From Halalkalicoccus sp. NIPERK01 (GTDB lineage: Archaea > Halobacteriota > Halobacteria > Halobacteriales > Halalkalicoccaceae): a DNA stretch of 64,000 nucleotides. Positions 48,005 through 55,842 of the stretch are shown here, piece after piece. Location: positions 912,403 through 976,402 of the forward strand of contig NZ_JASVVV010000001.1 in NCBI RefSeq assembly GCF_030287405.1. Direction: 5' to 3'. The translations under genes and the position numbers were made by a program. The number at the start of each line of letters is the position of its first letter. Position 1 is the first letter of the stretch. The notes beneath the pieces were generated by a model. It made no database searches, was not told the origin of the DNA, and saw nothing but the letters and a program-made list of their open reading frames with translations.

Positions 48005-49498
48005 TTAGTCGTCGGCCTCCGTCCCACCATCAGCAACCGTGGGCGTCCGCCCCATCTGCTGATCGAACTGCTCTTGGACCTGCTCGTCCTCTTCGTCGAT
48101 CTCCTCGTCGACGTCCTCCGCCTCTTCGGGCGGTGTCGCGTCCTCGGGTTCCTCGACCGGCGAGAACTCCCGCAGCGCTTCGAGCGAGTGTAGCAGTTCG
48201 ACGTCGCCCATTGGGGCGATGTTCTTGATTGCTGTCGAGAGTTCTTTCTTGAGGGTGGCCTCCTCGAGCTCGGTGAGCTGGAACAAGTTGGGCCACTCCG
48301 CCGAGTACGACCCGGCACGCGGTGGGCGGACGATCCCGAAGCGGAGCACCCGGTCGAAAAAGGCCCGCAGCATCACCGGCTCGTTGAACGACTCCTGACG
48401 GGCGCTGATCATCTCGAGGTAGTTCGCCTCGTCTTGGGAGCTTGCGAGCTCACCACGTTCGCTCCCTTCGAGTTTGCGGCGGGGAATCTCGATCGTTCCG
48501 GCGATAAGCTTCATGAGCACGTCGGTCACGCCGCTCGGGTCGACGTCCTGGCTCTCGAGCTGCTCGACGTCGGTGCCGAACAGTTTCATGACCCGCCGAA
48601 GGCTGTGCTCGTACTCCTCGACCTGTTCGTCCATCTTCTCGGTCGGGACGTCCGCGAAATCAGGGTCGACCGACAGCGCAAGCCCCGGATTCGCGAGCAT
48701 CCAGTAGGCTTCGGCTGAGGCACCAGCGACCTTCTGGAGGTCGAACAGCCGGTTCATGACTGCGCGAAGTGCTGGCTCGCCGTTGACGTCGTCATCGAGG
48801 ACCCCCTCTGCGATATGAATTACTCGCGAGTGATGGACGACCTGTGTGTTCGTCTGGTCCCCGTTCGCGAGGTCGAGCTTGTACGTTTTCGGGAGGCCGT
48901 TCCGTGGGTCCGTGACGTCGGTGACCCACTCGTTGATCTCCGCGTCGCCCTGCCCGAGTGGCGTTACATACAGGAGATCGTCAAGCCCACTGAGTTGAGA
49001 GGGATCGACCTCATTTTTGAGTTCGCGAGCACTCTCGATATCGCTCAGTCCAAGAAAGAGCACGGAATACTCGCCGATCCGGCCGAGCTTGTCGGCTCGT
49101 TCGAAATAGTGTGAGAGACCGCGATCGAGGTTGGTATCCTCCGAGGCGTCGAACAGTTTCTCGACGTCTTTCTCGAACTCGGTCTGTTCGTCCTCGCCGA
49201 CCTCCGCGTCGTCGATGATATCCGGGCGTTCGCTCCAGGAAGTCTCGGCGGGTTTATCGATGATCGGCTTCGCGATGTCGCCCCGATCGTACCAGTCCCG
49301 ATAGTCCGCGTAGGTGAACCCCTTCTTGTAACCGAACTCCTCCCACAGATCACGCTGGCCGTTGTGCTGTAGGCCGGCTCGATTCGCGAACTCGTGACGA
49401 GCGGCGAGGTTCGACGCGGTCGCCGCCATCATCACGGCCTGTGCTGTGGACATCCCTTCAAACGTCCCGCGAGTCTCAGTGGTAGTCTCGTCAGTCAT
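48005..49498 (-). CDS. Portal protein (DUF1073-like)
   Basis: The 497-residue protein starts with a helical N-terminus and the segment EEFGYKKGFTYADYRDWYDR, DIAKPIIDKPAETSWSERPD. Later it has LSHYFERADKLGRIGEYSVL, IHIAEGVLDDDVNGEPALRA and NRLFDLQKVAGASAEAYWML, all features of DUF1073-type portals. The acidic C-terminus is disordered. Twelve copies should form the vertex through which DNA passes. It is placed between TerL and MuF-like genes as expected. Confidence 0.85.
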   Translation of the reverse strand: MTDETTTETRGTFEGMSTAQAVMMAATASNLAARHEFANRAGLQHNGQRDLWEEFGYKKGFTYADYRDWYDRGDIAKPIIDKPAETSWSERPDIIDDAEVGEDEQTEFEKDVEKLFDASEDTNLDRGLSHYFERADKLGRIGEYSVLFLGLSDIESARELKNEVDPSQLSGLDDLLYVTPLGQGDAEINEWVTDVTDPRNGLPKTYKLDLANGDQTNTQVVHHSRVIHIAEGVLDDDVNGEPALRAVMNRLFDLQKVAGASAEAYWMLANPGLALSVDPDFADVPTEKMDEQVEEYEHSLRRVMKLFGTDVEQLESQDVDPSGVTDVLMKLIAGTIEIPRRKLEGSERGELASSQDEANYLEMISARQESFNEPVMLRAFFDRVLRFGIVRPPRAGSYSAEWPNLFQLTELEEATLKKELSTAIKNIAPMGDVELLHSLEALREFSPVEEPEDATPPEEAEDVDEEIDEEDEQVQEQFDQQMGRTPTVADGGTEADD

Positions 49499-49507
49499 GA
49501 GTTATTA

Positions 49508-50875
49508 TTAGGATCCCCAGCCGAGGTCGTTGACAGTCGGGCCGGCGTTGTGCGTGAACAGCGCGTAGCGGAGGGCGTCCATCGCGTGATCGTTCTCCTT
49601 GAGCGGGTCGTCCGAGTCCTCGGCGTCCTTGTACTGATACTGTGAGAACTCGTTGCGGATGCTCTGACAGTCCTGGTGAACCCTGAGATCGTCCTGCAGA
49701 CTCGAGACGCGTTTGATTCCTGGCGTGACGGCGTTCTCTGCAGACCGGGCGGGGACGCCCTTACGACGGAACGTCTCGATCGAGGCGGGCTCGGCAGGAT
49801 CACAGTACATCCGTCCCGGGCCCCAGCGATCGATCATATCATTGGCGTGCTCGGCCATATCCTCGTCCGTACAGCGCCGTTCGTAGAATTCCTCGACGAC
49901 GACCCAGCGATCGCCCTGGCGAACCAGCGCAAGGATCACGCCGGGATTGTTGAACCCCCAGTCGACGCCGTATATGACCTCGTCGTACTCTCCCTCCTCG
50001 GGGAGGTCGTCAATAACGTGCTCTGGGCGGGAGAACCACGGGTAAACCAGCCCCTCGAATTTCGTAAAGGCGCCCTGAACCTCTTGCTGAAAGAACGACC
50101 CGTCGAACTCCTCCTCGAGGCGCTCGATGTAGTCGTCCGGGTTGTGTGGGTTGAGCCACGACGGAACGCCGAAGACGCCGTTCGTTCCGTTAGCTTCGAG
50201 CCACTCGTACGCCCCTTCGTAGCGGATCGTTGGATCCGGATCGTCGTAGAAGCGATCGTGGACCCAGTTGAAGCCCTTCGGCGTCGTTGAGACGAACAGG
50301 TTGCGGTACTCGCCGGTCCGAAGTCGACCTGTGATGATCTCGTAGGCACGCTCGGCAATCGAGGACGCCTCGTCCATCCCGGCCCACGCGATCGACGGGC
50401 CTCGGAGGCGCTCGATCTTGCGGGTGTTGTCCGCCGACTCGAGGATAATCCGCGAGCCCGAGGGGGTGATGATCCCAGGACGCTCGGAGCCTTTGCCGTT
50501 GTATTCGCAGACGTCGAGCAGCCCCATCGAGCGCATCTCGGGGAGGATGACGTTCTTGATCGCCGGCACCGTCGGCGCGATCAGCATCCCGAGCTCGCCG
50601 GGGTTCCAGTGTTCAGCGTTGACCCATGCCCGAATAATCAGTGACGCCGTCTTGCCGGCGCCGAGCCCGGAGACGAACGCGTGGTTGCGCGCCTCCGAGA
50701 CGATATCGGCCTGTCCCGCCGGCCCAGCGAGGAACTGCGCCTGTGGCGCGAGTCCTGTCTCGTCGTGCCGGTAGGGAGCGAGGTCGGTCGTTGTATCGGC
50801 ACCGCGATCGAACCTCGAGTGCGTTGGCTCGGGGAACGCATCACGATACTGGCGGGACGTACCAGTCGTGCTCAT
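49508..50875 (-). CDS. terL: Terminase large subunit
   Basis: The 455-residue protein carries Walker A SGLGAGKT at 69-76 and Walker B IAWAGMDEAS near 162-171. The RNase H-like nuclease has its first acidic residue in IYGVDWGFNNPG near 301-312, a second in MYCDPAEPAS and the last in NDHAMDALRYAL near 425-436. The motor packages DNA into the prohead. The ATG overlaps the stop of the small subunit (ATGA). Confidence 0.94.
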   Translation of the reverse strand: MSTTGTSRQYRDAFPEPTHSRFDRGADTTTDLAPYRHDETGLAPQAQFLAGPAGQADIVSEARNHAFVSGLGAGKTASLIIRAWVNAEHWNPGELGMLIAPTVPAIKNVILPEMRSMGLLDVCEYNGKGSERPGIITPSGSRIILESADNTRKIERLRGPSIAWAGMDEASSIAERAYEIITGRLRTGEYRNLFVSTTPKGFNWVHDRFYDDPDPTIRYEGAYEWLEANGTNGVFGVPSWLNPHNPDDYIERLEEEFDGSFFQQEVQGAFTKFEGLVYPWFSRPEHVIDDLPEEGEYDEVIYGVDWGFNNPGVILALVRQGDRWVVVEEFYERRCTDEDMAEHANDMIDRWGPGRMYCDPAEPASIETFRRKGVPARSAENAVTPGIKRVSSLQDDLRVHQDCQSIRNEFSQYQYKDAEDSDDPLKENDHAMDALRYALFTHNAGPTVNDLGWGS

Positions 50876-51384
50876 GCGTCATCGGTCGGCGAGAGGTGGA
50901 TGTTGACTGTCCCACCCTCTTCGGCCGCTTCGGCGTCGCCCCACGACTCGGGATACCGGGATTTGATGACCGACAGCATCGTTCGCGTGTCGCCCGTCTC
51001 CCGGACCATCTCGAGGAGTTCGTCGACGAGTTCGGCTTCGCCGGCCCCACGTGCGCGTGCGACCCGATCCGCAAAGTCCGCGTAGATGCCCTCTTCTTGC
51101 TTGTCGCCACGATCGAGCCACTCGTAGAACGTCGTCGTCCCGATCCCGTTGCAGCGACAGGCCGCAGCGACCGACTGGCCTTGCTCGAGCATCGCTGCGA
51201 TGTTCTCTTGGCGCTGCATGGTGAGCTTCGTCGGCCGGTTCGCCGGCCGGGACGTCGACGGTTCGTCCTCCTCGTGATGGGTTACACAGGGACCGTCGTC
51301 GGCGTCGCGACCCCAGCCAGCAGGGCGGCGGCAGGGCTCGCCGGTAACCGTATCAGTCGATCCACAGCGATCGTCATCGGTCAT
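50872..51384 (-). CDS. terS: Terminase small subunit with N-terminal zinc-binding motif
   Basis: The 170-residue protein has an HTH typical of small terminases: RQENIAAMLEQGQSVAAACR, CNGIGTTTFYEWLDRGDKQE, then helical oligomerisation segments (EAELVDELLEMVRETGDTRT). The N-terminus (CGSTDTVTGEPCRRPAGWGR ... CVTHH) carries a Cys/His set of the kind seen in haloarchaeal proteins that bind zinc. It recognises the viral packaging site, probably within or near this gene. Confidence 0.82.
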   Translation of the reverse strand: MTDDDRCGSTDTVTGEPCRRPAGWGRDADDGPCVTHHEEDEPSTSRPANRPTKLTMQRQENIAAMLEQGQSVAAACRCNGIGTTTFYEWLDRGDKQEEGIYADFADRVARARGAGEAELVDELLEMVRETGDTRTMLSVIKSRYPESWGDAEAAEEGGTVNIHLSPTDDA

Positions 51385-51473
51385 GAGTAATCAGGACGTT
51401 CAGGTGGATCCGCAGGTCGGACTTCGTCATGGGCGTTCAGCCGGCGCTGGAGGTCCGCGCCGGTCGTCGTCAT
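51381..51473 (-). CDS. Micro-ORF before terS (30 aa)
   Basis: The frame MTTTGADLQRRLNAHDEVRP ends at a stop overlapping the terS start (ATGA). The tight coupling is its only support. It could be a translated leader peptide for the packaging genes. Confidence 0.4.
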   Translation of the reverse strand: MTTTGADLQRRLNAHDEVRPADPPERPDYS

Positions 51474-51531
51474 AGAAACCCTCACCCCAGACCGGGCACT
51501 GGTCGACGAGGATGACAGCGGAGGAGGGCAT
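51427..51531 (-). CDS. Micro-ORF (34 aa), weakly supported
   Basis: The frame MPSSAVILVDQCPVWGEGFY ends at 51427 and overlaps the 30-residue micro-ORF in another frame. It begins close to the stop of the 69-residue gene. At most one of the two overlapping frames may be expressed. Confidence 0.25.
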   Translation of the reverse strand: MPSSAVILVDQCPVWGEGFYDDDRRGPPAPAERP

Positions 51532-51537
51532 GAGCAG

Positions 51538-51747
51538 TCAGCGGGCGTTTTTCAGGTTGAAGACGGCGCCCTCGTAGGGTAACTCGAGTTCGATCCACGC
51601 AAACGCGTTTGCCGGATCGTAAATGGCGAGCACGCCGTCGGCGACCGTTCCGGCGAGCCGATCGGGACGACGTGGAAGGTGGGCGGCAGTGTCGACACGG
51701 CCCCATTCGTCACGGTCAGTGGTGCGATCGCGGTCGTTGATACTCAT
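51538..51747 (-). CDS. DUF7331-like small protein (69 aa)
   Basis: MSINDRDRTTDRDEWGRVDT is followed by the segment VADGVLAIYDPANAFAWIEL, which matches the Y-D-x-x-N-x-x-A-W-I pattern I associate with the haloarchaeal DUF7331 group. Many haloviral and chromosomal copies of such proteins exist, function unknown. It is the first gene after a structured leader region (51777-51886) and may head the late transcript. Confidence 0.62.
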   Translation of the reverse strand: MSINDRDRTTDRDEWGRVDTAAHLPRRPDRLAGTVADGVLAIYDPANAFAWIELELPYEGAVFNLKNAR

Positions 51748-51776
51748 CGGTCTTGGACATCACCGGGAAATGGCAG

Positions 51777-51886
51777 GCTCTCCCCGGGGGAGGGGAGAGC
51801 AGAGGGTGGCAATCGGGGGGAGGGGGGGACAGGGCCCATACGACCTTCCAGTTCGTTTACTACCCTATGCGCTGGCCTTGCGGCCA
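51777..51886 (-). promoter_or_regulatory. Structured leader with two hairpins before the late genes
   Basis: GCTCTCCCC (51777-51785) pairs exactly with GGGGAGAGC (51792-51800). In the minus-strand RNA, TGGCC-GCAA-GGCCA (51886-51873) forms a hairpin with a GNRA loop. Between them lie G-runs (C-runs in the RNA). A TATA-like aacttatg (minus strand, near 51913) would start a transcript of about 140 leader bases before 51747. Confidence 0.5.
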
Positions 51887-51930
51887 CTACCGTCTAACTC
51901 GGGTCTTTGCATAAGTTTTGTGCATGAAAA

Positions 51931-52140
51931 TTAGTGATCGTGCCGATCCACTACTGCCTCGGGTGGCACGGAGATCGTCGCGCCACCCTTCCGCGCGATC
52001 AGCAGCTGGGGCTCGTAGTGGATCGTCTCCAGGCGGTGCTCAACATCGCGAACGACGCCGTCGATGCGCCGCCCGGCGAACTCGGCCTCGACGCGCTGGC
52101 CGATGTACTCCGTGAGCACCGGTGTTGGTGCGGTTGCCAT
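51931..52140 (-). CDS. Small provirus protein (69 aa)
   Basis: MATAPTPVLTEYIGQRVEAE then strands FAGRRIDGVVRDVEHRLETI, HYEPQLLIARKGGATISVPP make a likely five-stranded SH3/OB-like barrel. It overlaps the upstream 189-residue gene by one base. A nucleic-acid binding role is possible from fold style only. Confidence 0.55.
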   Translation of the reverse strand: MATAPTPVLTEYIGQRVEAEFAGRRIDGVVRDVEHRLETIHYEPQLLIARKGGATISVPPEAVVDRHDH

Positions 52141-52709
52141 CAGTCCGCCGTTGCACCTGCGTAGTTCGACGTCTCACCGCGAACACGAGCCCGATCGCGG
52201 ACCAGGGCACGACCGAAGGCCAGCGCCATTACCTCTGTCTCGAGGCCCTGTGCGCTCGGATCTTGTTTCAGCTCGCGGACCTGCCGCCCGAAGGTCTTCC
52301 CATCGAGATCGTACGCTGTCTCGCGTTTGATGTATCGAAAGATGTTCTCGACGAGGGGCGTGAGTTCCTCGAGGGACTTGTTACGATGCCCGCCGTTACA
52401 GTCGGTTCCACAGGTGAGACAGTAGCACGTCCCGAAGCGCTTGTTGTGATCCCACGTCGTGTGCTCCTGTGAGCCCTGCTCCGTTCGATCGTACCACTCG
52501 TTGATAGTCATGGACAGTGGCGGGCCATCGGCGAGGTGCCGGGGACCAGAGGTGTCGAGTTGCCTAGTATGCTCCGGCCCGATGGTGCGCACCTGAGAAA
52601 AGCAGGAGTTGCACACCTCGCCACAGTACCACACGAGGTCTTTGAACGCTTGATATCCCGCTTCGTCCGATGGACGTGTCTCTATGGGAAGGTCACGGAA
52701 TGGTCTCAT
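52140..52709 (-). CDS. Cysteine-rich zinc-binding protein (189 aa)
   Basis: Two cysteine groups are visible: WYCGEVCNSCFSQVRTIGPE near residues 28-47 and FGTCYCLTCGTDCNGGHRNK near 92-111. Their similar look suggests two zinc fingers that pack together. The C-terminal half is helical (SLEELTPLVENIFRYIKRET, EVMALAFGRALVRDRARVRG). The first ATG is kept because the first cysteine group precedes the internal ATG. The function is unknown. Confidence 0.62.
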   Translation of the reverse strand: MRPFRDLPIETRPSDEAGYQAFKDLVWYCGEVCNSCFSQVRTIGPEHTRQLDTSGPRHLADGPPLSMTINEWYDRTEQGSQEHTTWDHNKRFGTCYCLTCGTDCNGGHRNKSLEELTPLVENIFRYIKRETAYDLDGKTFGRQVRELKQDPSAQGLETEVMALAFGRALVRDRARVRGETSNYAGATAD

Positions 52710-52898
52710 GAATCGAAATCAGGGAAACGGGGATTCGCAGGGCTGTTGGACGAGACTCCCATTTGGGAGCCTGTTCGGCGAGTGCCAGGGGGAACGTGGA
52801 AAGCTGTGTTGTGATGGGGAGGGGTTGATAGTGCCTCTGACAGCTTGACTCCGAGCACTCGGAGTCTATTCATCTCATTCTAGTCCGATAAAATAAGC
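52710..52898. promoter_or_regulatory. Promoter region with several dyads (no gene)
   Basis: In 189 bp there are: CTCCCA-TT-TGGGAG near 52758; one arm of a long-distance inverted repeat (52832-52844); and the palindrome 52847-52866. AAATAAGCTTATTT (52891-52904) extends past the right edge, overlapping the stop of the wHTH gene. A bound regulator and a terminator are both possible. Confidence 0.5.
52847..52866. promoter_or_regulatory. Perfect 9-bp palindrome
   Basis: GACTCCGAG and CTCGGAGTC are separated by two bases. It lies 33 bp downstream of the wHTH gene stop and about 140 bp before the 189-residue gene: a terminator for the first or an operator for the second. Confidence 0.5.
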
Positions 52899-53114
52899 TT
52901 ATTTCCGAATATCGTACCGGACTCGGCGTTTATCCCTCTCAGATTGCTGTTTTGTCAGTTCGCCCCGTTCCTCGAGGGTCGCGACCGCGTCGGCGACGGT
53001 CGTCCGCGGGAGGCCCGTCGTCTCGATCAGCTCCGAGCGCTCGATCGGGCCCTGCGTTTTGACGATGTGGCGAACGAACAGCGCCCCCGGTGGGAGGTCA
53101 TCGGTCTGAGTCAC
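52899..53114 (-). CDS. MarR/TrmB-like winged-helix regulator (71 aa)
   Basis: The protein is almost only a wHTH: ALFVRHIVKTQGPIERSELI, ETTGLPRTTVADAVATLEER, GELTKQQSERDKRRVRYDI. The last part is the wing with basic residues. Its gene lies between two arms of a 13-bp inverted repeat. It may control the right-end block or the switch to late transcription. Confidence 0.75.
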   Translation of the reverse strand: MTQTDDLPPGALFVRHIVKTQGPIERSELIETTGLPRTTVADAVATLEERGELTKQQSERDKRRVRYDIRK

Positions 53115-53352
53115 TCGCGACCACGCTCCGCTGGTGACCGTAGTGGGTCGCGCAAAAGAATGCCGCTGTCAGAGGCATACCGGGGGGAGTGGGTCACTAT
53201 ACGGCCGTGACCATGGACACGTACAGGAGCTCTATCCCACCCCTTCCCGGATAGTTGTTGGAAGGAAACGGACCCGATTAGCGAGAAGGCTTGCGCTATC
53301 GCGCAGTATAAGTCATGATTGATAGTGTGTCGGTAGGCTGCACTGGATGAGT
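53115..53352. promoter_or_regulatory. Non-coding region upstream of the wHTH gene
   Basis: This 238-bp stretch has the second arm of the 13-bp inverted repeat, a dyad GGTCAC...GTGACC (53192-53212) around ctatacgg, and a TATA-like ttatactg (minus strand, near 53307). A competing 100-residue frame across it has no recognisable features and is not called. Confidence 0.45.
53192..53212. promoter_or_regulatory. Dyad GGTCAC-N9-GTGACC around a TATA-like element
   Basis: The 6-bp arms are exact complements. The centre contains tatacgg, suitable for a promoter, about 80-100 bp before the wHTH start. It shares the GTCAC/GTGAC half-sites with the dyad at 18772-18785, in the inverted order. Confidence 0.4.
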
Positions 53353-53490
53353 TCATGCGAACCTCCGGTGGTACGTCGGAGTGCAGTCCGGGCAGACGAA
53401 TTCGGGGCTCCATCCTACGGTCGAGCCGTCGTGGTCGACGTCGACGGTCCGCAGGGCGTCCATCTCGCCGCTACAGGAGAGGCAGTTCAT
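53353..53490 (-). CDS. Zinc-ribbon microprotein (45 aa)
   Basis: MNCLSCSGEMDALRTVDVDH then VGWSPEFVCPDCTPTYHRRF: two CxxC pairs in a rubredoxin-like arrangement. Its ATG directly overlaps the stop region of the methyltransferase gene, so it is probably cotranslated with it. Confidence 0.6.
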   Translation of the reverse strand: MNCLSCSGEMDALRTVDVDHDGSTVGWSPEFVCPDCTPTYHRRFA

Positions 53491-55142
53491 CAGTCATCCG
53501 CCTCCTGGGCACCGGCATCGATGCCGCCATCCACGGCGACTTCGATCGGATCCGAATCTGTGAACGAGCGTAGCGTCGGGTCGCCCTCGAGGAGCAGCTG
53601 CTCGCAGAGCGACTGTGCGAGGTTGACCGGGACGGCGTTCCCGATCTGCTCGATCGTCTCGGTCTTGTTGCCGACGAACTCGACGTCGTCAGGGAAGCCC
53701 ATCGCCGCCGCCAGTTCCCGGGGTTGAAGCATCCGGAAACGGATGTCGATCCCCCACGGGTACTGATCGGGCAGGACGAGCGCGAAGCGATCGCGCGTCG
53801 TCACCGTCGGGAGTGGTTCGTCGACCGGCTGAGCGCCGCCATTCCCGTAATACTCGACGAGGAATGGGTTGGCAACGTAGGTCTGTGACCCGGTGGCCGT
53901 AACGGTGGGTAGCGGATCCTCGATATCGTGCGTCCGGGGTGCCTGCCCGGCGCGCTCGCTGTAGTACGGGACGAGATACGGCGTGACGAGGTGACCGTCG
54001 TGGTTCTTCGCCGTGATGGTGTGTAACGGCTGTTCGTCCGGATCGTACGCAGGGTTGCTGTGCAGGCCGCGATGGAAGCCGTTGCGCGGGAGGACGAACG
54101 GCCGGGGTTCGACCTTGCTGATCGCCCCCTTCGTCGCGATCGTCGGCACCGGAGCATCCGCACAGGAAGGGACGCCACCCGACTGCTGGCGAAGTAGGTA
54201 CGGAAGGCACAGCCCCATCGACTCGACGCCCTCGGCACTGCGCGCCAGGAACGGGCCATCCCGCTCCTCGACAGCCCGCTCGATGTCCGGCCCGTCGACG
54301 ACGCTTTCTTGCATCGCTTCGACGTCCTCTTTTCCGAGCTCCGCAATTGCGTCGGCGTACGCCTTGAGATCCTCGTGACCGTGCCGACGGATCCCCTCGG
54401 CGATGCGCTGCATCGTGTTGTTCACGAGCGGGCGGTCGCGCTCCCAGATGCTCTTGCCGGGATCGGACCAGTCGATGATCTCTGCAGCCGATCTCCACGG
54501 CTCCGTCCCGGGATCTTCGCCGCCCTCGGAGTGGGTTGGCGTCGGGAACTCGGGTTGCTGTTGACGTCGTCCGACAACGAACAGTCGTCGACGTGCGGTC
54601 GCGTCACCGTAGTTCGCCGAGTTGAGGATCTTCCAGTCGACCGAGTAGCCAAGCGAGTGCAGCGCGTTGATCCAAGCGTCGAACGTTTCGCCGCGCTTGG
54701 ACTTCATCGGCTGGCCGTCGGCACCGACAGGCCCCCAGTTGCGGAACTCAGGGACGTTCTCGATCACGAAGTGGTCCACGTAGAGCTTCTGAAGCCAGTC
54801 AAGAACGTGCCACGGGCTCGCTCGCTTCTGTTCGTCGACGGGACGACTACCGCGCGCGTTCGAGTGATGGGTACACTGCGGACCGCCGGTGAGGATGTCG
54901 ACGCGCTCGGTATCGAAGACATCCCGCGGATCGAGCTCTTCGACCTTCGCGTGGTAGTGGTCGGCCCATGGGTGGTTGACTTCGTGGGTCTCTATCGCCC
55001 GCTCCCAGTGGTTGACCGCGGCGAGCTCGACGTCGCGATCGAGTGATTCGCAGGCCTGAGCGAGCCCCCAGGAGAGGCCACCGGCGCCGCAGAAGAGGTC
55101 GACCGCGCGAACGGTGTCGTCGCGCTTGCGTCGATCGTTCAT
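53490..55142 (-). CDS. DNA cytosine-5 methyltransferase
   Basis: The 550-residue enzyme has motif I AVDLFCGAGGLS (13-24), motif IV GGPQCTHHS with the presumed catalytic Cys90, motif VI VIENVPEF (127-133), motif VIII ARRRLFVVG (183-191) and motif X QIGNAVPVNLA near the end. The target-recognition part (about 250-470) is long, with repeated PTVTA/PTIAT-like segments. It would methylate the viral (and host) DNA at an unknown site, protecting against restriction. A TATA-like cttaaagg lies about 25 bp before the ATG, predicting a nearly leaderless mRNA. No partner nuclease is seen nearby. Confidence 0.9.
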   Translation of the reverse strand: MNDRRKRDDTVRAVDLFCGAGGLSWGLAQACESLDRDVELAAVNHWERAIETHEVNHPWADHYHAKVEELDPRDVFDTERVDILTGGPQCTHHSNARGSRPVDEQKRASPWHVLDWLQKLYVDHFVIENVPEFRNWGPVGADGQPMKSKRGETFDAWINALHSLGYSVDWKILNSANYGDATARRRLFVVGRRQQQPEFPTPTHSEGGEDPGTEPWRSAAEIIDWSDPGKSIWERDRPLVNNTMQRIAEGIRRHGHEDLKAYADAIAELGKEDVEAMQESVVDGPDIERAVEERDGPFLARSAEGVESMGLCLPYLLRQQSGGVPSCADAPVPTIATKGAISKVEPRPFVLPRNGFHRGLHSNPAYDPDEQPLHTITAKNHDGHLVTPYLVPYYSERAGQAPRTHDIEDPLPTVTATGSQTYVANPFLVEYYGNGGAQPVDEPLPTVTTRDRFALVLPDQYPWGIDIRFRMLQPRELAAAMGFPDDVEFVGNKTETIEQIGNAVPVNLAQSLCEQLLLEGDPTLRSFTDSDPIEVAVDGGIDAGAQEADD

Positions 55143-55273
55143 CGCGACCCGCCTCCCGAACCTTTAAGAGAAGAGCCAGCATAGACAGAATCAAGCCTGC
55201 GGCAGTTAGCTGTTGCTTTATTTCTTCTTTCTTCTTGGTGGTGTGTGTTTCTACGGAGGTCTAGTGTGTGTTT

Positions 55274-55311
55274 GAGTATTACGTAACACTCCCCCGTAAC
55301 ACGTAATACTC
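55274..55311. promoter_or_regulatory. 11-bp inverted repeat upstream of the methyltransferase gene
   Basis: GAGTATTACGT (55274-55284) and ACGTAATACTC (55301-55311) are exact complements, with GTAACAC repeated directly inside. It lies 49 bp after the stop of the upstream RHH-like gene and 130 bp before the methyltransferase ATG. Terminator and operator are both possible. Confidence 0.55.
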
Positions 55312-55359
55312 GGTCGGCTACTTCACTCGCGTCAATTCGGACGGGGGCAGTCGGGAACA

Positions 55360-55842
55360 TCACTGTTCGACCTCCTGGCCGAATCCATCACGACGATCGC
55401 GCTCTTTGAGTTCCTCGACGAGGCGCTGCGGAGAAACACCGATCCGATTCGCGTGCTGGCGGATCGCAGGATTCTCCGGATCGCGGGGCGTGCTGTAGTC
55501 AGTAAATTGTGTCCGTTCGGTGAGCTCGTTGTAGACGTCCTCGAACTGCTCCTCGAGGACGTCGTCTTCGGCAGCGGTATCTCCAAGAGCAGATTTCAGC
55601 ATCGAACGGTGCTGGTCAAACATCGCCATCGTATCTTTGACGAACTCTTCGAACTGCTCCTCTCGCTCGTTGAGGTCACTAAGCATCTGTTCTACCTGTT
55701 GCTCTTTCATCGCGGGTCGTCGGCCCTCGGCGTAGTAGTCCTCGGCCCACTTGTTCACGAGCGGACTGAATTCGGCATCGTCATCTTGGACTTGCTCGTA
55801 AACCGGCTCGTCGAGGGAGACCGATTTCCGCCTCTTAGACAT
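55360..55842 (-). CDS. Coiled-coil protein with RHH-like N-terminus (160 aa)
   Basis: Starting at MSKRRKSVSLDEPVYEQVQD, the first 20 residues form a ribbon-like strand and helix as in DNA-binding RHH proteins. A long amphipathic helix follows (EQQVEQMLSDLNEREEQFEE, FVKDTMAMFDQHRSMLKSAL), then an acidic helical C-terminus. It may bind DNA as an oligomer. The start at 55842 is preferred because it keeps the overlap with the upstream gene short. Confidence 0.6.
   Translation of the reverse strand: MSKRRKSVSLDEPVYEQVQDDDAEFSPLVNKWAEDYYAEGRRPAMKEQQVEQMLSDLNEREEQFEEFVKDTMAMFDQHRSMLKSALGDTAAEDDVLEEQFEDVYNELTERTQFTDYSTPRDPENPAIRQHANRIGVSPQRLVEELKERDRRDGFGQEVEQ

Larger units (their letters stand above)
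52832..53177. repeat. 13-bp inverted repeat bracketing a wHTH gene
   Basis: TGCCTCTGACAGC at 52832-52844 and its exact complement GCTGTCAGAGGCA at 53165-53177 flank the gene 52899-53114 on both sides. The gene plus repeats span 346 bp. Operators on both sides of a regulator gene, or ends of a minimal mobile unit, would look like this. Confidence 0.55.

Noticed and set aside
53111-53413. 100-codon leftward frame upstream of the wHTH gene
   Set aside because: It overlaps the zinc-ribbon microprotein and the operator region and shows no motif or coupling.
53490-55142. Complete restriction-modification system
   Set aside because: No nuclease gene pairs with the methyltransferase; neighbours are zinc-ribbon and coiled-coil proteins.
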